DNA of 64,000 nt, from contig NC_065875.1 in the NCBI RefSeq assembly GCF_933775445.1, forward strand, positions 6,957,001 through 7,021,000, in the 5' to 3' direction. This stretch comes from Argentina anserina (lineage: Eukaryota; Streptophyta; Magnoliopsida; Rosales; Rosaceae). This document shows positions 1-9,943 of the stretch, one piece after another. The position numbers were made by a program, and so were the translations under genes. The notes beneath the pieces are model-generated. The model was not told where the DNA came from. It saw only the letters and a program-made list of their open reading frames with translations, and ran no database searches. Within the stretch, counting starts at the first letter, position 1; the number at the start of each line of letters is the position of its first letter.

Positions 1-888
1 TTATACATGTTAGAATAGATTGAAGTCATATTATACAACCTTTTTTACTCTACTTAAACTATGAATTAAATGTAAAATTATGAATTCAAAATGTTAATTA
101 TAGGTATTCGTATTTATTTGGCATATCACGCCAACCTTAATATAATATAAGAAGACATGCACATTAGATGGCCTGCTTGATATCAACGTTAGAACAAACA
201 TGTTGATATCTTATATATCAATAGTACATTAGTCATAAAAGTGTAAATAGTACATTAGCATTTCTCTTTTACCTTATAGGCATCAGATTTATCAGTTTAT
301 TAGCATTTCAGAAGAGTTAGATATTGGCTGATATCTTATAATACAGAACCTAAATTAGTAACCTAAAAATAAAATAAAAAATATGTTGAATGAGAAGGGG
401 AAAAGGTCATGTAGCACTTCATAGAAGCCCAAGCAAACAATCATACTTTCCCTAAACTGGTCCTAGACAGCTAATGTTTGACCAGTGCTTGATTATTCTT
501 TTGTTTCCCATGTATATTTTTAATACATTCTTTTCCTTTAGCAACTCGATCAACAAAAATCAAAGAACCCACTTTTTTTCATTTGCCCCAAACACAAACG
601 CAGCAATAAGACCCAACTGATTACTAAACACTGAAATCCAATGGTCTTATCAATCGGAAAACAAAAAACCACAGGCCAATCAAAATAAAATTACAGTACA
701 TTCAAAACGAGCAAGCAAAATCAAGATATATATTTGTAAAGAACTCACACTACGTAAGGCTGAGTAAACTCCAACATATAACTTAAACGTTGGAGTTTTG
801 GTTTAGATTTTGGAGTTTGTACATCTGTTTGATTTATTATTATAAGCACGAGTTAAAATAGAACAATTGCCAATACATACTGACGAAA
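1..888. other. AT-rich non-coding stretch
   Basis: No open reading frame, repeat pair or RNA-like structure could be supported here. It flanks the decayed CACTA element that starts at about 889 and may include that element's lost terminus, but no CACTA-type end with the usual A-rich continuation is visible. Confidence 0.5.
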
Positions 889-1292
889 TCAACACTCCAC
901 GAAGAATTTTGCTATCAAATTTTCACTAATTTGAATATTTTGAGAAGGGGTTGAAGATTGTGGATACACAAAACTACGAGGCACACCATATTTATAAGTG
1001 CGACAATACCCATGTCCATCTTTCTCCATCACTTTATAAATAATTCGGTGCTTAACAACAATAAGGTTTCTCTGGCCCTCAGGCTCAGCCAATAGCTTGT
1101 TCTCATATTCTTTCTACATTCAAGTAAAAATAGAAGTTTAGATTATATATGGCTCTCAACAAGATCCATATACGCCAAGCATCTAAAAACATACAACTTT
1201 AACTATCATAAGCTAGGGTCCTCTATCCTACTCGTATAATACGTGTTGATAATCTTAGTAATATGTAATATATTATAGTTTCATATGATAAG

Positions 1293-1634
1293 CAATGTTC
1301 TAAAAATCGGTATGGGCAGCCGCCTAGGCGGCGCAGGCAATCCGATCTGATTTTAGGCTGTACGGATGTCTGGGCGTTTTTAGCCGAAAACCCGCCTAGG
1401 CGAATTCTATGCAGGTCCTATGCGGATTCTAGTTGCTTTCTGAACTTGTTATGGGCGTGTTCTCGGCGGATCTGTGCGGGTCTAGGTGGGTTCTAGGAGT
1501 GTCCTAAGCGGATATTAGGCGGTTAATCTATATTTTCAATATTGTTTTGCTAACTATATATATATATATATATGACCGTGAGTGAGTTTGTGACACCGTG
1601 TGCTACTGGGCCTTGCTTGGAATCATTTTGGTTA

Positions 1635-1666
<32 letters not shown>

Positions 1667-2049
1667 GAGTTTGTTTGAATCCATTTGGTTAACTATAATA
1701 TATATATATATGAGTTTGTTTGAATCCATTTGGTTAACTATATATATATATATGACTGAGTGCATTGCTTAATTGTATTTACTTTTTATATTTTCTAAAA
1801 TGAACTCATTGTTGTTGAAGTGTTAAACATTAGATTTTATATATATTTCGAGTATTTATCTTATTTATAACCACTAAAATACTTATTTATAATGTTATTT
1901 TTAATATTTATATGCTATAAATAAAATTAAAATAATTAAAAAAATACAAACTGCCTAGTCCCCACCTAGGCTCCCGCTCCCGCCTACGCCCCTATGCGCT
2001 AGTCCCCGACAATCCGCCCGACTAGCGCCTAGTGTTTTTTAGAACCTTG
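1293..2049. mobile_element. hAT-type MITE with CAA(T/G)GTTCTAAAAA ends
   Basis: The left end reads CAATGTTCTAAAAA. The right end, reverse-complemented, reads CAAGGTTCTAAAAA, giving a 14-bp terminal inverted repeat with one mismatch. The flanks are ATGATAAG and ATGATAAA, an 8-bp target duplication with one mismatch, as expected for hAT. GC-rich CCGCCTAGGCGG-type motifs lie just inside both ends, around an AT-rich core that carries the TA-rich minisatellite at 1610-1760. No transposase is present. A related copy is at 63025-63578. Confidence 0.7.
1610..1764. repeat. Minisatellite mixing (TA)n with a 30-bp unit
   Basis: A unit containing GAATC-ATTTGGTTAACTATA followed by a TA run repeats about three times. 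The units differ mainly in the length of the TA run. The ORFs seen across it on both strands, rich in Ile-Tyr, are artefacts of the repeat. Confidence 0.8.
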
Positions 2050-3799
2050 ATGATAAATAATATAAACCCACAGTTTAACCTACATTGTAAACGTAAGAAC
2101 TGAGATGCAATTGACAACAAAATCAATAATTAATATTTCAATTTATCCTCAGTCAATTCCTTTTATAGATTGGTGACTTAAGATCATTGGACATGAACAC
2201 AATAGATAAACAAGAATGAGGTTCTCCATATGCATTATCATAAACAGGTAGAATAGAATATTTAAAACACAACACGAACTTACAATAACATAAGCATCTC
2301 TGGATTTGACTTTTATCCACACATTCATCTTACTAGTTTCCTCTCCATTATGCTACATTTGAAAATTATATACCATAATTAGGCTTGATTTATATTTCTC
2401 TTCATGCACAGCATAAAGTCCACTTAATTTCACACTCATCAACAAAAGTTCAACCAACTACCATAATTACTAAAAACTTTACTAACCTCCTGGCATATTT
2501 GAGCAAAGTGTGTTCACTCAGTATTATGAGCTAGTCCATGCATCTCCCAGTTGATAGAGTTTCTAGTTGATATCGGCTGCAATATAAAGCCAAATGTTGT
2601 GAAGCAATATTAACCTTAATCGATCTAAAGTAAAGGTAGGTGTCTCTAGTACTTGAGCATCCTCACACCTCCAGTAAGCAATCAGGTCAGCTCAGGCCAT
2701 TGCTCAATCACAATATGTGGAGCCAGTGGAGGACATTTGTTTATAAGATCTGGATCATCCTTGTTCTTCTCAAAGTAGGTAAGCTTTGTCTTGCTTTCAT
2801 GATCCTTCCACAAATTATTGCAAGTTTTCAAACATATAGTTTTATTTTCATCTGGAACACTTATCAAAATTTTCTACAAAATATTTAAAAATTAGAAAAC
2901 AGAGATACCAAAATGTAAGTTCTAATAAATTTAGGCATATATATATATACTTGAACTTCCTTGCATATCTCCTCTTTCTTTCTGATCAACAGACTTCCAA
3001 TCTAAGATGGTCAGGGAATCCTTTGCACATCTCATACAATTTTCCCAATTGCCCTTTGAATTAGTCTGCCCTAGGTCCCATTGGTTAGAAGGACAAATCA
3101 AAGAGAACTTCGACCTTTTTTTCCTGATTTCCACTCAGAAATACCCTTGATGTGACCTCTGTCATTTGCAGCATTAGCTTCTACTTTCATTTCTGAAAGA
3201 AAAAATGCAACTACTTTAGGTACGCACTCTAAAAACTATGTTGTTAATCAGCCGATAATATGGCATGATATAGTTAGAAAGTTGAATACCTGCTTCTTCA
3301 ACTAGTACTATCATGGTGGCACTACTAGTTGTAGTGGATGCGACAGTGGAGGAGGGGGTGGTGCTGAAGGTAGTTGTGGAAGTTGTGTTTGTGATGATGT
3401 TGTGGAGGAGGTGCTACTTCCAATTGTACCATATGCATTTAATCTTACTGCCTCAGCCATGGTTTGTGGTCGGATAATCTTTCTCCTCTTCATAATGAAC
3501 TTAAACAATAAAAAGAAGATGAATAAGTCACAAATCGTATGATTTAACAAATCTTACATAATCAAATAATCATAGATAATCAAAAATTGAAATTGTCATC
3601 AACAGAATAATACACAAATCAAGTTGGAACATATGCACAAAAAACCCAATGTTGATATTGGTCTTACATACAAGAGGAAAATCCTCAATAGTACAGTTGT
3701 AGAAATCATCACTTGTCACATATGATGTCAATCCAGAAAAAAAACATAACATATCAACAAAAAAAAGACCATAATCACATAACAGTGAACATATATTAT

Positions 3800-5700
3800 T
3801 CACTCATCCACTTCCATCGGACTTGAACCACCAAGCCATGTATTCTTCTTTGTTTGTACATGAGTTAAGTCTCTTGCAGGCATCCTGGCAACATTTAACC
3901 AGTCTTTCCCTGAAGGGTCTAGAGCATACCAAACTTGATGAGCTTGTGATGCTAAGATGAAGGGTTCATCCCCTATTTTGTCATTCTTGTACAACAAACG
4001 ATTGAAATTCACTAAAGGGAACTTAAAGCTATCAAACTTTATGCATGTACGTGGATTAACTCAGTCACACTTAGAACATACTTGATATCAATGGAAATAT
4101 GTGACTTTGATAATGTCAGTTAATCTCCCATAGTATGGTAAAGACTCATCATTATCTTGTATTAGGGATACACCACTATTCTGTGTAGTATGGTGACTAT
4201 CAAGACTCTTCACATGAAACATAAAACCATTAACTTTATAAGAATTGAACATCTTTACTGTTGGCATAAGAGAATTAGATAAAGTAACTATTTCATCCGA
4301 TAACATAACACTTGATGATTGTTACAAACTCCCAATCTGATTTGGGTAAACATGTAGTTAAAATTATTAATTGTCCACTTGTACTATAAAAGCATATTTA
4401 CCACTTGTACTCCACCCAATAAGTTGGCATAAGCAAGGAAATCATTAATTGTTCAAAACAAAGCAGCAAGCATTTGAAACATTTCATTGCTAAATGAATC
4501 AAATGTTCCATCTTTGTACAACTCTTTCATTTCATTGATGATGTTTCTACACCATCAATGTTGTCTCAAGTCCTTTAGGGCCATCAATAAGAACTAACGT
4601 ATATTTGAAGGGCTGCTTCATGCACATCAATGGTGGTAAATTATAGGGAACCAAGATGATAGGTCAGGTACTATGAATTATGTATTTAGTCCTGAATGGA
4701 TTGAATCCATCTGATGCCAACCCAAGCCTTACATTGTGAATGTCTGCTGAAAAAGTTGTGTTTTTCTCATCAAAAATTTTCCACACAAGAGAATCAACAG
4801 GATGTCTAAACACTCTATCATTGGTTTTTTCCTCTCCATGCCACCTCATAAGCTTTTTGTTTGTGAACACATAAATAGCCTTGTAAACGTGGTTTAAAGG
4901 AAAATATCTCGTTTATTTGGTTGTTTTTCGTTTTATATTTGCTGCACCACCCATTGCATCACCACTAATCTCTTTCCATCGAGATGTGTTGCATACTCTA
5001 CATTCATCCAAATCAATGGCATCACCTCTAAAAAACATATAACTGTTGGGGCATGCGTCTATTGTGTAGTAGGAAAACCCAAAATCTTCCACTAACTTTT
5101 GAGCTTCATAAAATGACTTAGGCAATATCGTCTCTTCAAGCATTGATTCCTCTAATATACCCAATAAAGTTTTGAAGGAGTCATCTGACCATCCATGGAG
5201 CACCTTTGCTTGCAGAAGCCTATAAATGAAAAGGTCGTGTGTTTCGTAGAACTAGGGTACAATGGAAGGCTCGCACCTTCTAGCATCTTTAACAAGTTCT
5301 TTGTAGACTCGTTAGGCCCTAAAGATGGTGCGGAAGAGTTCCCCTCCACATTATGATGATCATTAACATTTCTATTACCACCTCCTAAAGCTTCCTGAAC
5401 AAGTCTAACCATATCATTCTCCATATAATTTATGTTTTCATTTTGATCCACTGAATCTATACAACCAGCAACCTCACCATGCTTCTCAAATAACCTATAC
5501 TTCTTGATGAAAACATTATCCCAACGATGCTACCGCACCACTAACCTTACATACATATACCTATTGTCCCACTTCCTACAAGGACAATATATATTTGTCC
5601 CTAAAACTCTATTGTATTAGGCAAATGTTAGAAAGTTATCTATCACATCATAATATATTTGTAAATGCTTATTTGGTAAATCTATCCACGACTTATCCAT
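3800..5700 (-). pseudogene. TNP2-type CACTA transposase remnant
   Basis: The start at 5700 (MDKSWIDLPNK) opens a transposase-associated domain, visible as CPCRKWDNRYMYVR about 40 residues in but broken by stops. Next come the TNP2 signatures LHGWSDDSFKTLLGILEE (near 5200), DACPNSYMFFRG, and KLMRWHGEEKTNDRVFRHP with GLASDGFNPF (4870-4680). A DUF4216-type C-terminus follows: KVNGFMFHVKSLDSHHT (4306-4088), then DEPFILASQAHQVWYALDP (4012-3800). The protein would cut and join DNA at CACTA ends. Several frame breaks between these blocks make it non-functional. Family assignment is from remembered TNP2 domain order and is firm; the exon structure was not reconstructed. Confidence 0.8.
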
Positions 5701-6310
5701 AATTATCTCAAGCAACCTTGGAGATATCTAAGCCAAATAATTATTGAGTTATGATTAGTAACTACCAAACAATCTAATGAATTTAATCAAACCATAATCA
5801 TCCAATACACCTTGACAATCCATGCACACCAAATCATCTTACATTAACATGTGACTAACATAAAAACACAGAAGTTCTGATTCATTACAGTAACTACCAA
5901 ACAATGTTTGCTGCTCAATGTACTCTAAGTTTTTATCAATTCATGAAGTTGAGAAATATTATATCAAAGCCAATATTATATCTAATTATTCACAAAAATA
6001 TTCATACACATCTAGTTCTAAATACTTCTGATATACTAATCATACACAGAAGACCAAATATCTAGTTCTAGCTCTTCGAGTCCCCTACACAGTTATATTT
6101 CCTTTTCCAAATGATTTAGAAAGTGGTAGTACTGTATTATTGTATATAAGAGTACACTATTTATACATTAAAAAAAGTACACTATTTGTTAGTACAAGTT
6201 ATAAAAAAATTTAACAGACAATGAGTTGTTGTTATCAGTGATCGATAAAGCTAACTAATAAGCATCATAACCTTTTTTTTATTTGTGAATGCTTATTACA
6301 TTATTTATAA
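5701..6310. other. Non-coding flank between CACTA remnant and Pack-MULE
   Basis: AT-rich sequence without a supported gene. The 5' part of the CACTA element (promoter and terminal repeats) should lie here if present, but no TAGTG-type terminus was recognised. Only the 9-bp target duplication of the next element (6302-6310) is distinct. Confidence 0.45.
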
Positions 6311-7073
6311 GAGGGGGTTCCATTTGCACCTCCCCAATTACTTTGTACACCTCCTTTGATTTTTATAACTTTATTTTTCCTGTTTTACCCTCTTAACACA
6401 TCACCTCTGTGATTTTATCAAATTCTTCTGAAACCAAATTTTCCTTGATTATTGTTAAGCCCAACCTCTGTAAATACGCTTCCATAAACTAAAACTTCCT
6501 GGTTTAATTCAATTTTTTCTTAACTTTTAAGTTCTTGCCTTGATTTTGAGATACTAGGTGCATTGCAAATTAATCTCAAGTCCTTATGTTCAAGATTTTG
6601 ATATGGAAAAGTTTAATGGGAAATGGTTAATTATTAGTGGCTTGAATCCTGTTACAGGTATTATATATTGATGATTTTGATTGCCAAGTGCACGAATTCA
6701 AACAAGTTTTGGCAGACTTGTAGGAAATTTATTTTGGAAAATAAGAACCCTAGCTTGTTTATCAGAAGTTCTGCAAGATGAAAGCCCATCAGAGATTCTA
6801 TCGAATCACCACAATATGACCAATAATTATCTAGGATAATCAAACCAAGCAAGGTTTAGGTAAAGATGGAAAGATATGGTTTTTAAGTGAAAGCATGCCA
6901 AAAGATAAGGATATGGAACTAGAGCTCTTCTATTCCAATAGGAACATCAATCACAGTCCATGTGTTTTATTAATTAGTTGTTTTCATTTTGTTAAAAGGT
7001 AAAATAGGAATAGTAAGTTTACAAAAATTAAATGAGGTATACGTAATAATTAGGGAGGTGCAATATAATCCCC
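6311..7073. mobile_element. Mutator-type element carrying a gene fragment (Pack-MULE)
   Basis: Both ends carry imperfect terminal inverted repeats of about 80 bp, beginning GGGGGTTCCATTTGCACC on the left and, reverse-complemented, GGGGATTATATTGCACC on the right. The flanks are TATTTATAA and TATGTATAA, a 9-bp target duplication with one mismatch, which is the Mutator hallmark. The 763-bp element has no transposase. Between the repeats is a fragment of a violaxanthin de-epoxidase-like gene (see 6575-6850). Confidence 0.75.
6575..6850 (+). pseudogene. Captured fragment of a violaxanthin de-epoxidase-like gene
   Basis: Plus-strand blocks match the lipocalin core of the VDE/VDE-related family in the right order: DFDMEKFNGKWLIISGLNP (about 6597-6653), FDCQVHEF (6676-6700), LVGNLFWKIRTL (about 6718-6755), a short LFIRSSAR segment, then NHHNMTNNYL (about 6804-6835) at the place of the family's NHDNEYL. 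The enzyme acts in the thylakoid lumen in the xanthophyll cycle. Here only part of the lipocalin domain survives, in shifting frames with stops, so no product is expected. VDE itself and its plastid paralogue cannot be told apart from so little sequence. Confidence 0.65.
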
Positions 7074-7187
7074 TATGTATAACTAACCGGTAAAAATACC
7101 TCATGACCCACTCATGCTCTACTTGAAAACCTTACCTTGACCATTTCCTCCATCAATTAGATATTCAACGAAATTGTATCTTATATG

Positions 7188-7532
7188 TGTTATAAATCAC
7201 ATAATTATGTGGCAGTCCACATAATCATTTGGTGTCACATGCAATATTCACTATCTAATTATCTATATATCTAATTATCTATATATTGTAAGTTTGTGAG
7301 TACCAAGCAAACTTTGTATGTGTGATCACCTAATAAACTTGTGATTGATGATCAAGTAGCTTGTAATTGCTCACCAAGTAACTTAAGTGTTCACCAAGTA
7401 TGTATATCCCTATATAAAATAGGCTAGTGATGAATGTAATAACACGCCTCTCATTCCCCATTTATTGTTCTATTAATCTCTCTTCATGCTCTCTATTTCT
7501 AGCAAATAAGTTAGCTTATTTTATTTATAACA
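7188..7532. mobile_element. Solo LTR, copia-like size, with 5-bp target duplication
   Basis: The 345-bp segment starts TGTTATAAAT and ends ATTTATAACA, a perfect 10-bp inverted match with TG...CA ends. It is flanked on both sides by ATATG. A TATA-like TATATAAAATAGG sits near 7411, as in an LTR promoter. No second LTR, primer site or coding sequence is adjacent, so it is best read as a solo LTR left by recombination. Confidence 0.7.
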
Positions 7533-8257
7533 ATATGGTCATGCTATCCTGGCACTATGGGACTCCGTAGGCTTTCTAATCTCAACGTCAGATTCTAATC
7601 TCATATAAGTGCTTTTTTTGGTCAATTCATATAAGTGCTTGGTGGGGTTCTTTTGGGCTCTAGCTAGGCGGAAAATCTGGGCAGCAACGTACTCACATCT
7701 CATCGTACACATGTATCATGTATGCCTCTTCTCAGCTTACATGTGGCTTTTGCTCATTCCTTTCGAACACTACAGTATTAAGAACGAAACAGTTCTCTAT
7801 CTCAAGGGGTAAATTGAATTTAATCTAAACAAACAAAACTTATAGGACATGAAACACGCAGCAAAATTAAACGAAGGAATACATATCTAATATATATATA
7901 TATATATATATAATTGATTGGAACAATCAGATAATCCGTAGGCATTAAATGGTAGTATTTGGAGGTGTTTAAGATTTTAACTCTGGACAAGTACATAAAT
8001 AATTAAGACTATTAAGAACATGCATGTTTTCATGTGTGTGTATGACTAGTGACTACGCGTTGCTAGCTTAGATGGTGCGCGCAACCATGGCAGCTGTGCA
8101 ACTAGGACGAAGACGTAAATAAGAACATGCCTTCATTTCCCCAGAACGATTATATATAACCTTAATATTCATAGTAGTAATACTAACCATAGGCTGCAAA
8201 GTTATACAGAGAGTTTCCCCAGAAACCACACCATGTAAAATTCTAAAGACGGAAAGC
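7533..8257. other. Non-coding stretch with a (TA)n microsatellite
   Basis: No supported gene. The only distinct feature is a TA dinucleotide run at about 7890-7912. Short ORFs here have no recognisable content. Confidence 0.5.
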
Positions 8258-8572
8258 TTAAACTGCAGCGCGGCTCGGGGTCCTCTTGCGTGGTCTGAGT
8301 CTCTTTGTACCCACTGCAGGCTCCTCAAAATCAAATACTAATTCTTTTTCAACAGAATTAAGGCATTCTTCGGCTTCAGCTGATTTCAGATGCCTCCGGC
8401 CACTCTCCTTCTTATCGTTGTTATCGATATACTGATGATCCTCATGATCTTTCACATTACATTTCCTTGGCCTTCCTCTCTTTCTCATGATCATGTGTTG
8501 GTTCCTCGAATTTAGACTGCTATAATCTTCGATGCTGTATGCAGTCTCGTCCTTCTGCAGGTCCATATCCAT
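8258..8572 (-). CDS. Possible small AT-hook protein (104 aa)
   Basis: An uninterrupted 104-codon reading frame begins MDMDLQKDETAYSIEDYSS. At about residues 30-38 it has a RKRGRPRK motif, the core of an AT-hook that binds the minor groove of AT-rich DNA. A second basic patch, TKRLRPRKRTPSRAAV, ends the protein and could serve as a nuclear localisation signal. The middle is acidic and polar with no other domain that I recognise. It could be a genuine small gene, one exon of a larger gene, or a chance frame. No clear promoter or splice partner was found. I do not recognise the family and assign no function beyond possible DNA binding. Confidence 0.4.
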   Translation of the reverse strand: MDMDLQKDETAYSIEDYSSLNSRNQHMIMRKRGRPRKCNVKDHEDHQYIDNNDKKESGRRHLKSAEAEECLNSVEKELVFDFEEPAVGTKRLRPRKRTPSRAAV

Positions 8573-9614
8573 ATATCTGTAATATAACTATGAGTCCAGT
8601 CTCCACAACACATATGTACGTACAATATATACATGATCAATTTCGGTCACAGATGAAGTTATTATATCTAGCTACAAGGCCAGAAGCAGTTGAAAGCTGT
8701 AAATGTTACAGGTTGCAAAACCCTAAAACTGGAAATGAAGAGCTTTTGAATACATACTTTTTCTCCACTCACTAATCAGATGTATGCATAGTTTGATTAT
8801 CTAACCAAAAATAAAACAGACATATTTAGTTATAGGCAAGGATGAAATTAAAACCCAAGGATGATTATCATGCACTATATATCAAATGGTGGTTTGAAAA
8901 TGCTATCTACGAATATAGATATTTCGATATACAGCTAAGCTATTGATTATTATAGCTGAGAAAGTATGATCGAGTTTAATTTCGCCTTCAATTTGGTTTG
9001 TATCTACACCATTAATTATCATGCACATGCACCTTCTGCAGACCCCGTAAAAGGATAGAGGACAAGGACAAGCATTTGGTTGCATTTACGTAATTAACCT
9101 GTTTATATGACACCACATTAAATTTGATATAAAATTTATGTAGAGATCGAGTGTGGAGCTGTAGATGACTTATTGACAACTGGGGAAAGGTAAACACAGA
9201 CGAAGTGTAAGAGATTCACGAAGCACTTGAGACGAGCCATTAACCAAGTCATGTCTATGCATGATAACATTTTCTGTTGATGTCGCAATGAATTCACATA
9301 GATTTTTTAGGAACATAACAAAAAATATTTTACTAATTTTGCAGATGCAGAAATCCTGTAGATCAGTATATGAACCGAGCACGTGATTTTGAAAATTATC
9401 TGGGGTTCCGAATTGTGAACTGAATCAACTTATAGTAATAAGTTGTCATTGAGGAGTTCAATACTCGAACATCACTCATGTGTAACAATCGTAAATATTA
9501 TTTATTGTTACGTGAAGGATTAATCGTACACTCGTACGTACGTGGGGGGGGGGGGGGCAGCAGCGGCGCCAGAGCAGCAGTCGGCGACGTCGGGAAGGCA
9601 GCGACGATGTCAGA
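8573..9614. other. Non-coding stretch before the copia element, with poly-G run
   Basis: No supported gene. A G-homopolymer lies at about 9544-9557. A short GC-rich patch follows it (9558-9614) and contrasts with the AT-rich surroundings. The 5' LTR expected for the copia element to the right was not recognised here. Confidence 0.45.
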
Positions 9615-9906
9615 GAGGGCCGGAGGACAGTTGTGTTGTCAGCTTCTGGTGTCTCAATCTCTTGAGTGATGACCTCTGGTGGTGCCTATGTGGCTGACAC
9701 ATTGGTAATCTCAACGGAACCTGTTACCACATCGACTGGTTCACTTGTCTCCCCCTCTCCATGATATAGCTCTTCAAAATATGAATTCTCCCCCTGAAGA
9801 ACAGCATCAGAAGAGGAAAAATAACTCATGTCCTCAAAAAAGGTAACATCCATAGTGACATAGTACTTCCGGGTAGGGGGATGATAGCACCGGTACCCTT
9901 TCTGTG
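9615..9906 (-). repeat. Inverted fragment of copia pol (integrase-RT linker)
   Basis: On the minus strand this encodes KGYRCYHPPTRKYYVTM and, further on, YFEELYHGEGETSEPVDV. The same peptides are encoded on the plus strand at about 12210-12490 of the adjacent copia element. The nucleotide match covers about 290 bp with few differences and stops abruptly next to the gag start. It is therefore a reversed partial copy placed where the 5' LTR and leader should be, making an inverted repeat with about 2.3 kb between the arms. Confidence 0.75.
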
Positions 9907-9943
9907 CTTTTGTTCCTGCCTCCTCTACAGTTTTTTCTTTTCC

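Larger units (their letters stand above)
889..3493 (-). pseudogene. Transposase_24-type second ORF of the CACTA element (remnant)
   Basis: An N-terminal start MKRRKIIRPQTMAEAVRL at 3493 leads into a Ser/Thr/Pro-rich low-complexity tract. Further blocks on the same strand are ILDWKSVDQKERGDMQ (about 3000), NLWKDHESKTKLTYFEKN with DDPDLINKCPPLAPH (2867-2690), and a C-terminal VMEKDGHGYCRTYKYGVP (1030-960). This order resembles the plant 'ptta/En-Spm transposase' family (Transposase_24), thought to assist TNP2. The gene is split by the MITE at 1293-2049 and by lost reading frame. The first block is the weakest. Confidence 0.6.
889..5700 (-). mobile_element. Decayed CACTA (En/Spm) transposon, minus strand
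   Basis: Two transposon gene remnants lie head to tail on the minus strand: a TNP2-type transposase (5700-3800), then a second-ORF protein of the Transposase_24 type (about 3493-889). That order is normal for plant CACTA elements. Both are broken by stops and frameshifts. A hAT MITE (1293-2049) sits inside the second ORF region. I could not find the CACTA termini or a 3-bp target duplication, so the true boundaries lie outside the coding remnants and are unknown. The family call rests on the protein remnants. Confidence 0.8.

Noticed and set aside
744..760. CACTACGTAAG as a possible left end of CACTA I
   Set aside because: The continuation is unlike a CACTA terminus and no partner end or 3-bp duplication was found.
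1550..1772. ORFs on both strands rich in Ile-Tyr
   Set aside because: They are translations of the TA-rich minisatellite and exist on both strands at once.
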